Below are positions 1 to 6,157 of a stretch of 12,647 nt of DNA, piece after piece (within the stretch, counting starts at the first letter, position 1; every line of letters starts with the position of its first letter). This stretch comes from Nocardioides sp. Lineage in GTDB: Bacteria > Actinomycetota > Actinomycetes > Propionibacteriales > Nocardioidaceae. Location: positions 1-12,647 of the forward strand of contig JAOPXF010000231.1 of the NCBI GenBank assembly GCA_025965295.1, written 5' to 3'. The notes below the pieces were generated by a model. The model ran no database searches, was not told the DNA's origin, and saw only the letters and a program-made list of their open reading frames with translations. A program made the translations under genes and the position numbers.

Positions 1-252
1 GTAGCGCACGAGGAGCAGCGAGATCCCGACCCCGAAGACGAGGTTGATCACGACGGCCCAGACGGCCACCTGAACGGTGAGCTTCAGGGCGTTGACGACA
101 TCCGGGTCCGCGAGAGCGTCCTGGAGCGTCGTGAGGCCGTCCTCGAAGGTGTGCTGGACGACCAGGCCGACCGGCCAGGCGACGAGCAGGAACACGTAGA
201 CGAGCGCGAGCAGGCGCAGGGCCCACTTCACGGGGAGCGGGACGCTAACCAC
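1..252 (-). CDS. cysW: Sulfate ABC transporter permease CysW, N-terminal part (runs off left edge)
   Basis: This is the second membrane permease of the sulfate/thiosulfate importer; with CysT it forms the channel driven by the CysA ATPase. Only the first 84 codons are in the window. Reading the minus strand from GTG at 252 gives MVSVPLPVKWALRLLALVYV, then a first membrane helix, a periplasmic stretch (VQHTFEDGLTTLQDALADPD) and the start of the second helix (LKLTVQVAVWAVVINLVFGV). This is the usual CysW N-terminal layout, including the short LKLT-x-VA segment shared by ABC permeases of this class. The start overlaps the 3' end of cysT by 8 bp, and a GAAGGG ribosome site lies 9 nt upstream inside cysT, which suggests translational coupling. 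The EAA loop that contacts the ATPase is outside the window. The family assignment rests on order (binding protein, CysT, CysW) and helix pattern. Substrate could include thiosulfate or molybdate, but sulfate is most likely. Confidence 0.9.
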   Translation of the reverse strand, partial: MVSVPLPVKWALRLLALVYVFLLVAWPVGLVVQHTFEDGLTTLQDALADPDVVNALKLTVQVAVWAVVINLVFGVGISLLLVRY

Positions 253-1111
253 GGCGGGCCACCCTTCGCTGAACGAGGTCGAGGGCCACGATCACGAACA
301 ACGCGACGGCCAGCATCACGGAGGCAAGAGCTGCCGCCGCCGCGGTGTTGCCGTTCTCGATGAACGTGAGCACCCGGACCGACACGACCTCGGTCCTGAA
401 GGGGAGGTTGCCGCTGAGCAGCACGAGCGAGCCGTACTCCGAGATCGCCCGGGCGAACGCGAGGGCCGCGCCCGCCGCGATGGCCGGCACCAGGCTCGGC
501 AGGATGATCCGGCGGAAGATCGTCAGGCGCTTGGCGCCGAGGGATGCCGCGGCCTCCTCGACGTCGCCCTCGAGCTCCTCGAGGACGGGCTGGACGGTCC
601 GCACCACGAACGGCAGCGTGACGAATGCGAGCGCCAGCGTGACCGAGCGCTCCGTGTTGGCCCACTCCAGCCCGAGGGGGCTGTTCTTGCCGTAGAGCGA
701 GAGCAGCACCAGGCCGGCCACGATCGTCGGCAGCGCGAACGGGATGTCGATGATGACGTCGAGCACGGCCTTGCCCCAGAACCGGTCGCGGACCAGCACC
801 CAGGCGATGACCGTGCCCATGACGACGTTCAGGTCGGTGACGAGGAGCGCCTGACCGACGGTCAGCCGGATGGCCGCCCAGGTCTGGGGGTTGCTCAACG
901 TCCTGGAGTACTGATCCCAGCCACCCGAGGAGGCCGTGACCACCAGGGCGGCCAGCGGGATCAGCACCAGCAGGCTGAACCAGACCATGGCGATGCCGAG
1001 GCCGATTCCGGAGCTCCTGCTCAGGGTGGAAGCGCGACCCGACCGCCGCCCCTTGCGAGACGGCGGTCGGGTCGTGTCGCTGACGGCGACATCGAGGACT
1101 GCTGAGGTCAT
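245..1111 (-). CDS. cysT: Sulfate ABC transporter permease CysT
   Basis: Inner-membrane permease (288 aa, normal for the family) of the sulfate/thiosulfate ABC importer, partner of CysW. The N-terminus is a basic cytoplasmic tail (residues 1-35, rich in Arg/Lys/Ser), followed by about six hydrophobic segments starting near residue 38. The motif DIPFALPTIVAGL (122-134) is typical of CysT. The ATPase-contacting EAA loop is intact at 186-205 (EAAASLGAKRLTIFRRIILP). The ATG at 1111 overlaps the TGA of the upstream binding-protein gene as ATGA (4 bp), and the 3' end overlaps cysW by 8 bp, so binding protein, CysT and CysW are very likely one translationally coupled transcript. A membrane importer of this class needs a separate CysA ATPase, presumably encoded past the left edge. 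Assignment as CysT rather than the molybdate permease ModB rests on the two-permease arrangement and the adjacent CysP/Sbp-type protein. Confidence 0.95.
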   Translation of the reverse strand: MTSAVLDVAVSDTTRPPSRKGRRSGRASTLSRSSGIGLGIAMVWFSLLVLIPLAALVVTASSGGWDQYSRTLSNPQTWAAIRLTVGQALLVTDLNVVMGTVIAWVLVRDRFWGKAVLDVIIDIPFALPTIVAGLVLLSLYGKNSPLGLEWANTERSVTLALAFVTLPFVVRTVQPVLEELEGDVEEAAASLGAKRLTIFRRIILPSLVPAIAAGAALAFARAISEYGSLVLLSGNLPFRTEVVSVRVLTFIENGNTAAAAALASVMLAVALFVIVALDLVQRRVARRG

Positions 1112-2148
1112 TCATCGCCCTGCTTGCCGGTGTCCTCCTGCAGCTGATGAACGATGCCGAGGGGGTTGCCGTCCTCACCGTCGTTGAAGAACTTCTTGGC
1201 GGCGTCGGCCCAGCCACCGAAGTCGTCGTCGATGGTGAAGAGCTTCTCCGGGGCCGGGAACGGGTCGGACGGGTCGTTGGCACCCTCGACCTCGCCCACG
1301 TCGACACCGTCGACGACCGGTCGGAAGCCGGACTGCGCGTAGTCCTCCTGGGCCTCGGGCGTGGTGAGGAACGACAGGAAGTCCTTCGCGATCTGGCTCG
1401 CGTCCTTGGTCACGGTCGCGGGGTTCTCGATCTTCAGCGTGTCCGGCGGGAGCACGTAGTCGATGTCGGCCCCGCTCTGCTTGGCCAGGATGGCCTCGTT
1501 CTCGTAGGAGAGCAGCACGTCGCCGTTGCCCTCGGTGAAGGAGGTCGTGGCGTCCCGGCCGCTGCTCGGGAGCGCGATGGTGTTGTTGAGGAGCTTGGTG
1601 AGGTACGCCTTGGCGTCGGCCTCGGAGCCGCCGTTGCCGACGATGTGCGCCCAGCCGGCGAGGATGTTCCACCGCGCCGAGCCCGACGAGCCGGGGTTCG
1701 GCGTGATGATCTCGACCCCGGGCTTCACGATGTCGTCCCAGGTCTGGATGTTGTCGGGGTTGCCCTTGCGGACCACGAAGACGACGACGGAGGAGGTGAC
1801 GATCCCGTTGGTGGGGGTGTCCTTCCAGTTCGCGTCGACGATGTCCGAGTCGACCAGACGGGTCACGTCGGTCTCCAGCGAGAAGTGCACGATGTCGGCG
1901 TCGAGACCGCCCTGGACCGCGCGGCTCTGGTCACCGGAGGCGCCGTACGACGTCTTGAACTCGGCGTCCTTGCCCGCAGTGGTGTCCTCGAGGTCCGCGA
2001 AGACCGGCTTGTTGGCCGCCTCGAGGACCGAGTAGCCGACCACGCTGATCGTGTTCTTCGTGTCACCGCTGCCGCTTGCGGAGCAGCCGGTCAAGGCCAG
2101 CACCCCAGCGACAGAAGCTGCCGCTGCGGCCTTGAGGTTCATCTTCAT
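1108..2148 (-). CDS. cysP: Sulfate/thiosulfate-binding lipoprotein (CysP/Sbp family)
   Basis: Extracytoplasmic solute-binding protein that captures sulfate (or thiosulfate) and hands it to CysT-CysW; 346 aa from ATG 2148. It is a lipoprotein: a basic start (MKMNLK), a hydrophobic Ala/Val/Leu run, and lipobox LTGC at residues 19-22 (Cys22 lipidated). Family signatures are present: SYGASGDQSRAV at 67-78 followed by GGLDADIVHFSLETD, PNPGSSGSARWN at 150-161 (the family's PNPKTSGGARWN block), and LLSYENEA later on. I chose 2148 because GGGAAAGAGA lies just upstream and the signal peptide begins there. An in-frame GTG at 2166 would add MRERDT but would lie over that ribosome site. It is the first gene of the operon, so the divergent region 2149-2420 should hold its promoter. 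Whether it prefers sulfate (Sbp) or thiosulfate (CysP) cannot be told from sequence. Confidence 0.93.
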   Translation of the reverse strand: MKMNLKAAAAASVAGVLALTGCSASGSGDTKNTISVVGYSVLEAANKPVFADLEDTTAGKDAEFKTSYGASGDQSRAVQGGLDADIVHFSLETDVTRLVDSDIVDANWKDTPTNGIVTSSVVVFVVRKGNPDNIQTWDDIVKPGVEIITPNPGSSGSARWNILAGWAHIVGNGGSEADAKAYLTKLLNNTIALPSSGRDATTSFTEGNGDVLLSYENEAILAKQSGADIDYVLPPDTLKIENPATVTKDASQIAKDFLSFLTTPEAQEDYAQSGFRPVVDGVDVGEVEGANDPSDPFPAPEKLFTIDDDFGGWADAAKKFFNDGEDGNPLGIVHQLQEDTGKQGDE

Positions 2149-2191
2149 GGTGTCTCTTTCCCGCACCGGAGACCGGAACGTTTCTCGTCAA

Positions 2192-2242
2192 TGTCGGGAA
2201 TGCTACTGGACTTTAGAGTTCGAGTACGCATTGTCGCGAATG
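2192..2242. repeat. 11-bp direct repeat TGTCGSGAATG, 40 bp apart
   Basis: TGTCGGGAATG (2192-2202) and TGTCGCGAATG (2232-2242) differ at one base and start exactly 40 bp apart, close to four helical turns. On the minus strand they read CATTCSCGACA, facing the sulfate operon, at about 44-54 and 84-94 bp upstream of the cysP start. A shorter third copy, TGTCGCG, begins at 2250. Position and phasing suggest binding sites for an activator or repressor of the sulfate genes. The regulator is unknown, and chance occurrence cannot be excluded for only two copies. Confidence 0.35.
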
Positions 2243-2341
2243 ACGGACGTGTCGCGTACGTCACGGTCCGAGCGGAGAGATCGGTCCGGAACCGACCGGG
2301 GCGCCGCTATCGTGGAAGGTCGTACGGCGGTGGCGCCAGGC

Positions 2342-2370
2342 GGAGAAGTGGAACGCGTTCCAGTTTCTCC
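2342..2370. promoter_or_regulatory. Putative TetR-family operator, KstR-consensus palindrome, upstream of korA
   Basis: TGGAACGCGTTCCA at 2349-2362 is a perfect 14-bp palindrome, flanked by a further imperfectly spaced inverted pair GGAGAA (2342-2347) and TTCTCC (2365-2370). The core fits the published KstR operator consensus TnnAACnnGTTnnA at every fixed position. KstR is the TetR-type repressor of cholesterol catabolism in Mycobacterium and Rhodococcus. The site lies 59 bp upstream of the korA start, suitable for repression of korAB. Alternatives: another TetR-family operator with a similar AAC-GTT core, or an RNA hairpin in the korA leader, since the same arms could pair as TGGAA/TTCCA around a CGCG loop. 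Confidence 0.45.
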
Positions 2371-2403
2371 GTACTCTGGGGTGCGATCGCTCCGACAGCA
2401 GCG

Positions 2404-2412
2404 AGAAGGAAG
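2404..2412 (+). promoter_or_regulatory. Ribosome-binding site deciding the korA start
   Basis: AGAAGGAAG at 2404-2412 is the only strong Shine-Dalgarno-like stretch before korA. It leaves 8 nt to GTG 2421 but overlaps GTG 2412, so it favours the shorter protein beginning MTKQVKQLDRV. Confidence 0.55.
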
Positions 2413-2420
2413 TGCGTGAG

Positions 2421-4337
2421 GTGACCAAGCAGGTCAAGCAGCTCGACCGGGTCATCATCCGGTTCGCGGGCGACTCCGGCGACGGGATGCAGCTGACCGG
2501 TGACCGCTTCACCCAGGAGTCCGCGGTGTTCGGCAACGACCTGGTGACGCTGCCCAACTTCCCCGCCGAGATCCGGGCACCCCAGGGCACGCTGCCGGGA
2601 GTCTCGTCCTTCCAGGTCCACTTCGCCGACCACGACATCCTCACGGCGGGTGACGCCCCCGACGTGCTGGTCGCGATGAACCCGGCCGCGCTGCGCGCCA
2701 ACCTCGGCGACCTGCCCAAGGGCGCCACGATCATCGTCGACAGCCACGACTTCACCGCCCGCAACCTGACCAAGGCCGGGTACACGGCCAACCCCCTCGA
2801 GGACGACTCGCTCGCGGAGTTCGCGCTGCACACCGTGGACCTCACCGGGATGACGGTCGAGGCGGTCAAGCAGTTCGGCCTGTCCCGCAAGGACGCCGCC
2901 CGCGCGAAGAACATGTTCGCCCTCGGCCTGCTGTCCTGGATGTACGGCCGCCCGATCGAGTCGACGATCGCGTTCCTGACCAAGCGCTTCGCCAAGGTCG
3001 CCGACATCCGCGACGCCAACATCACGGCCTTCAAGGCCGGCTGGAACTTCGGTGAGACCACCGAGACCTTCGTGGTCTCCTACGAGATCAAGCCCGCCCC
3101 GATGGCGGCCGGCACCTACCGCAACATCACCGGCAACCTGGCGCTGTCCTACGGCCTGGTCGCCTCCAGCGTGCAGTCGGGGCTGCCGGTCTTCCTGGGC
3201 TCCTACCCGATCACCCCGGCCTCCGACATCCTCCACGAGCTGTCCAAGCACAAGTCGTTCGGCGTGACGACGTTCCAGGCCGAGGACGAGATCGCCGGCA
3301 TCGGCGCCGCGATCGGTGCCGCCTTCGCCGGCTCGCTGGGCGTCACCACCACGTCGGGCCCGGGCATCGCCCTGAAGTCCGAGGCCATCGGCCTGGCGGT
3401 GATGACCGAGCTCCCGCTCCTGGTCATCGACGTCCAGCGCGGAGGACCCTCGACCGGACTGCCCACCAAGACCGAGCAGGCCGACCTGCTCCAGGCGATG
3501 TTCGGCCGCAACGGCGAGGCTCCCGTGCCGATCGTCGCGCCCCAGTCACCCGGCGACTGCTTCGACGCCGTCCTCGAGGCCACCCGGATCGCGGTCACCT
3601 ACCGCACCCCGGTGCTCCTGCTCTCCGACGGCTACCTCGCCAACGGCTCGGAGCCCTGGAAGATCCCCGACATCGACGACCTGCCCGCCATCGACCCCGA
3701 CTTCGCGACCGCGGCCAACCACGCCCTCCAGGACGGCGAGTCCGACTTCTGGCCCTACCTGCGCGACGAGACCACGCTGGCGCGCCCCTGGGCGATCCCC
3801 GGCACCCCCGGGCTCGAGCACCGCATCGGCGGCCTGGAGAAGGGCGACGGGCACGGCAACATCTCCTACGACCCGGCCAACCACGACTTCATGGTCCGCA
3901 CCCGCCAGGCCAAGGTCGACCGGATCGCCGACTCGCTGCCCCCGTTGGAGGTCGACGACCCCGACGGCGAGGCGAAGGTCCTCGTGCTGGGCTGGGGATC
4001 GACGTACGGCCCGATCGGTGCCGGCTGCCGCCGCGTGCGCAAGGCCGGCTACCGGGTCGCCCAGGTCCACCTGCGGCACCTGAACCCCTTCCCCAAGGAC
4101 CTCGGCGAGATCCTCTCCCGCTACGACAAGGTGCTGATCCCCGAGATGAACCTCGGTCAGCTCTCGATGCTGATCCGGGCCCGCTACCTGGTTGACGCGG
4201 TCGGCTACAACCACGTCCGCGGCCTCCCGCTGAAGGCGGCCGACCTCGCCGTGGCCATCGGCAACCTGGTCGCCGAGGCCGAGGGCATCGACGTCGACCT
4301 CACGTCAACTCCCGTCGCCGAGGAGGCGAACAAGTGA
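2421..4337 (+). CDS. korA: 2-oxoglutarate:ferredoxin oxidoreductase, fused gamma-alpha subunit KorA
   Basis: Large subunit (638 aa from GTG 2421) of a two-subunit 2-oxoacid:ferredoxin oxidoreductase, which decarboxylates 2-oxoglutarate to succinyl-CoA and passes electrons to ferredoxin. The N-terminal gamma domain (about 8-190) carries GDSGDGMQLTGDRF (17-30) and LPNFPAEIRAPQGT. The alpha domain follows, with YPITP at 262-266, the QAEDE block at 286-290, TSGPG at 311-315 and RGGPSTGLPTKTEQ at 340-353. A C-terminal domain contains LGWGSTYGPI and LRHLNPFP. This gamma-alpha fusion is the form known from mycobacteria and archaeal OFORs, and its length is normal for it. The 3' end overlaps korB by 4 bp (GTGA). 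In Mycobacterium tuberculosis the homologous KorAB works aerobically and supports growth on fatty acids. GTG at 2412 is an alternative start. Substrate could be another 2-oxoacid such as pyruvate, but the KorA-like organisation favours 2-oxoglutarate. Confidence 0.93.
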   Translation: MTKQVKQLDRVIIRFAGDSGDGMQLTGDRFTQESAVFGNDLVTLPNFPAEIRAPQGTLPGVSSFQVHFADHDILTAGDAPDVLVAMNPAALRANLGDLPKGATIIVDSHDFTARNLTKAGYTANPLEDDSLAEFALHTVDLTGMTVEAVKQFGLSRKDAARAKNMFALGLLSWMYGRPIESTIAFLTKRFAKVADIRDANITAFKAGWNFGETTETFVVSYEIKPAPMAAGTYRNITGNLALSYGLVASSVQSGLPVFLGSYPITPASDILHELSKHKSFGVTTFQAEDEIAGIGAAIGAAFAGSLGVTTTSGPGIALKSEAIGLAVMTELPLLVIDVQRGGPSTGLPTKTEQADLLQAMFGRNGEAPVPIVAPQSPGDCFDAVLEATRIAVTYRTPVLLLSDGYLANGSEPWKIPDIDDLPAIDPDFATAANHALQDGESDFWPYLRDETTLARPWAIPGTPGLEHRIGGLEKGDGHGNISYDPANHDFMVRTRQAKVDRIADSLPPLEVDDPDGEAKVLVLGWGSTYGPIGAGCRRVRKAGYRVAQVHLRHLNPFPKDLGEILSRYDKVLIPEMNLGQLSMLIRARYLVDAVGYNHVRGLPLKAADLAVAIGNLVAEAEGIDVDLTSTPVAEEANK

Positions 4338-5449
4338 CTCCCACATCCACTGGCACCGAAGAGCTTCCCTTCCCCGGACTGCGCTCGGGCGTCGAGGGCG
4401 TCCCGACCAACGAGGAGCCCCAGACCGGCAAGGAGTACACCTCCGACCAGGAGGTCCGCTGGTGCCCCGGCTGCGGTGACTACGCCGTCCTGAAGGCCGT
4501 CCAGGGCTTCCTGCCCCAGCTCGGCCTGCGCCGCGAGAACATCGTCTTCGTCTCCGGCATCGGCTGCTCCTCACGGTTCCCCTACTACCTCGACACCTAT
4601 GGCATGCACTCGATCCACGGCCGGGCACCGTCGATCGCGACCGGCATCGCCACCGCCCGCGAGGACCTCTCGGTCTGGGTCGTCACCGGCGACGGCGACG
4701 CGCTCTCCATCGGCGGCAACCACCTGATCCACGCCCTGCGCCGCAACGTGAACATGACGATCCTGCTGTTCAACAACCGGATCTACGGCCTGACCAAGGG
4801 CCAGTACTCCCCCACCTCCGAGGCCGGCAAGATCACCAAGTCGACCCCGATGGGCTCGGTCGACCACCCCTTCAACCCGGTGTCGCTCGCGCTCGGCGCC
4901 GAGGGCTCGTTCGTGGCGCGCACCATCGACTCCGACCGCAAGCACCTCACCTCGGTGCTCTCGGCGGCCGCCGCCCACCGCGGCCCCTCGTTCGTCGAGA
5001 TCTACCAGAACTGCCCCATCTTCAACGACGGCGCGTTCGACGCGATCAAGAACAACGACACCATGGCCGACGCGATCATCCCGCTCGTGCACGGCGAGCC
5101 CATCCGGTTCGGCATGCTCGACGAGTCCGGCAACCAGACCAAGGGCCTGGTCCGCGACCCCGCCACCGGCGGCGTCAAGGTCGCCGAGATCGCCGACGTG
5201 GGCCACGACGCCCTCCTCGTCCACGATGCGCACAACCCTGACCCCACGATGGCCTTCGCGATCTCCCGGCTCACCGACTCCGGCTACCTCAACCAGTCCC
5301 CGATCGGGATCTTCCGCCAGGTCGAGCGACCGACGTACGACGACCAGGCCCGTGGCCAGATCAGCTCCGCCAGGGAAGCCGCCCCCGGCACCCCGACCCA
5401 ACGGCTCGCCGGCCTGATCGGTGGCGGCGACACCTGGACCGTGGTCTGA
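4334..5449 (+). CDS. korB: 2-oxoglutarate:ferredoxin oxidoreductase, beta subunit KorB
   Basis: Catalytic beta subunit (371 aa) that binds thiamine diphosphate and a [4Fe-4S] cluster, completing the enzyme with KorA. CPGCGDY at 44-50 gives Cys44 and Cys47, GIGCSSRFPYY gives Cys78, and NCPIF gives Cys227. The spacing 3/31/149 closely matches the four cluster ligands known from archaeal OFOR beta subunits. The thiamine-diphosphate/metal motif is GDGDALSIGGNH at 119-130 with NN at 147-148, and HGRAPSIATGIA is also characteristic. There is no separate ferredoxin domain, so electrons should pass directly to a free ferredoxin, whose gene is not in this window. The start is GTG 4334 (GTGA overlap with the korA stop), preceded by a good GAGGAGG ribosome site inside korA. 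The first 35 or so residues are a low-similarity extension before the conserved TPP domain. The gene is followed by a strong terminator. Confidence 0.95.
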   Translation: MTPTSTGTEELPFPGLRSGVEGVPTNEEPQTGKEYTSDQEVRWCPGCGDYAVLKAVQGFLPQLGLRRENIVFVSGIGCSSRFPYYLDTYGMHSIHGRAPSIATGIATAREDLSVWVVTGDGDALSIGGNHLIHALRRNVNMTILLFNNRIYGLTKGQYSPTSEAGKITKSTPMGSVDHPFNPVSLALGAEGSFVARTIDSDRKHLTSVLSAAAAHRGPSFVEIYQNCPIFNDGAFDAIKNNDTMADAIIPLVHGEPIRFGMLDESGNQTKGLVRDPATGGVKVAEIADVGHDALLVHDAHNPDPTMAFAISRLTDSGYLNQSPIGIFRQVERPTYDDQARGQISSAREAAPGTPTQRLAGLIGGGDTWTVV

Positions 5450-5484
5450 GCGCCGCACCGGCCACCGGCTCACCCGCACTCGCA

Positions 5485-5519
5485 CGAAGGGCCCCCACCT
5501 CGACGGTGGGGGCCCTTCG
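5485..5519. terminator. Strong hairpin terminator between convergent genes
   Basis: A perfect 15-bp stem, CGAAGGGCCCCCACC (5485-5499) with its exact complement (5505-5519), encloses a 5-nt loop TCGAC. It lies 36 bp past the korB stop and 36 bp past the stop of the convergent gene at 5555, so it can serve both strands. There is no U tract on either side, which is usual for actinobacterial terminators. Confidence 0.85.
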
Positions 5520-5554
5520 CTGCAGTCTGCCGAATCTGTCGCTAAGCGGGTGGA

Positions 5555-6034
5555 TCAGTACTTGAAGGTGAAGTACTTGCCGGAGCTGTGGCTGGCGGCG
5601 TAGCTCTTGGTCGCCGGCGTGAAGGCCCGGAAGTACCAGCAGCCGCCACCGTTGCCGGTCGCGGAGTTGCAGTTGCGGCCACCCGCGGGGACCTGCGTCT
5701 TGACGCCGCCCTTCTTGGTGGACTTGACCTTCTTGAACAGCTTCCAGTGGCCGCTCTTGCTGATCTTGCGCTGGATCTTCACGACCTTCTTGCCGTACGT
5801 CGGCTTGCCGAGGACGTGACCCTTGAAGACCAGCTTGTGCAAGCCCTTCTGCACGATCTTGTCGGTGATCTTGCGGTGCGGCTTGGCGCGCTGGGCGGGT
5901 GCCTGGGTGATGGCGGACGAGCGGTCGGCGCCGACGCCGGCCTTGACCGCCGTGGCCGAGCTGGTGGAGACGAACGGGACGAAGGCGATCAGCGCGAACG
6001 CGACCAGGCCGGTGACGATGCGGTGCATCCGCAT
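5555..6034 (-). CDS. Secreted, Lys-rich, Ig-like small protein of unknown function
   Basis: I do not recognise a named family. The 159-aa product has a Sec signal peptide: MRMHRI, a hydrophobic core (VTGLVAFALIAFVPFV) and a likely cleavage after A-T-A29. The mature part is extremely basic: 23 Lys and 6 Arg against 2 Asp and no Glu. Residues 68-159 (FKGHVLGKP..., GKKVVKIQRK..., HWKLFKKVKSTKKGG, CWYFRAFTPATKSYAAS, GKYFTFKY) resemble one copy of the beta-sandwich (Ig/FnIII-like) repeat often seen in actinobacterial secreted proteins, where a V-x-I/L-Q-R-K strand and a W-Y-R-A strand recur. Cys122 and Cys132 bracket a Gly/Asn-rich loop and could form a disulfide. The start at 6034 is set by AAGGGGG 5 nt upstream. 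A longer in-frame start would run into the divergent rarD. Function unknown; wall or polyanion binding is only a guess from charge. Confidence 0.75.
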   Translation of the reverse strand: MRMHRIVTGLVAFALIAFVPFVSTSSATAVKAGVGADRSSAITQAPAQRAKPHRKITDKIVQKGLHKLVFKGHVLGKPTYGKKVVKIQRKISKSGHWKLFKKVKSTKKGGVKTQVPAGGRNCNSATGNGGGCWYFRAFTPATKSYAASHSSGKYFTFKY

Positions 6035-6095
6035 GGTTCCCCCTTGGGACGTGTGATGGTGGTTGGGCACGATGCAACCCTGCCCTGCCGAGGCC

Positions 6096-6115
6096 GGCCC
6101 CAAACACTCGGGGCC
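6096..6115. other. Small inverted repeat in the divergent region before the secreted-protein gene and rarD
   Basis: GGCCCC (6096-6101) and GGGGCC (6110-6115) form a 6-bp stem around an 8-nt loop, inside the 123 bp between the divergent genes. GGTTG/CAACC at 6061-6079 is a second short dyad nearer the secreted-protein gene. Either could be an operator. In DNA this GC-rich they could also be incidental. Confidence 0.25.
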
Positions 6116-6121
6116 CCTGAA

Positions 6122-6151
6122 TTCGGACAGCCCCTGACCGCTCCCTATGCT
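6122..6151 (+). promoter_or_regulatory. Likely promoter for a leaderless rarD transcript
   Basis: TATGCT at 6146-6151 fits the actinobacterial -10 pattern TAnnnT and ends 6 nt before the GTG start at 6158, so transcription should begin at or next to the start codon. A weak -35, TTCGGA (6122-6127), sits 18 bp upstream. No Shine-Dalgarno sequence precedes the GTG, which agrees with leaderless translation. Confidence 0.55.
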
Positions 6152-6157
6152 GACCCA

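Larger units (their letters stand above)
2149..2420. promoter_or_regulatory. Divergent control region between the sulfate operon and korAB
   Basis: These 272 bp separate two divergent transcription units and must carry both promoters. No good TTGACA/TATAAT pair stands out on either strand. Visible structures, left to right: CCGG-AGA-CCGG dyad near 2166-2176; direct repeat TGTCGSGAATG at 2192-2202 and 2232-2242; a third TGTCGCG at 2250; GACGT-N7-ACGTC at 2246-2262; TCGGT-CCGGA-ACCGA at 2281-2295; a weak -10-like TATCGT at 2308-2313 for korA; and the 14-bp palindrome at 2349-2362. I see no riboswitch fold and no coding potential that looks real here. The open frames that cross it on either strand are composition shadows. 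Confidence 0.6.

Noticed and set aside
2149..2166. GTG 2166 as the start of the sulfate-binding protein
   Set aside because: It would put six charged residues before the lipoprotein signal and lie over the likely ribosome site GGGAAAGAGA used by ATG 2148.
2149..2411. A sulfur-responsive riboswitch (SAM type) before cysP
   Set aside because: I could find no kink-turn or conserved SAM-riboswitch core on the minus strand. The only stem near the start is a 4-bp CCGG dyad. A covariance-model scan would settle it.
5588..6157. An upstream extension of the rarD reading frame
   Set aside because: It is antisense to the secreted-protein gene. The extra 190 residues lack transporter features, and the family N-terminus begins at GTG 6158 behind a -10 element.
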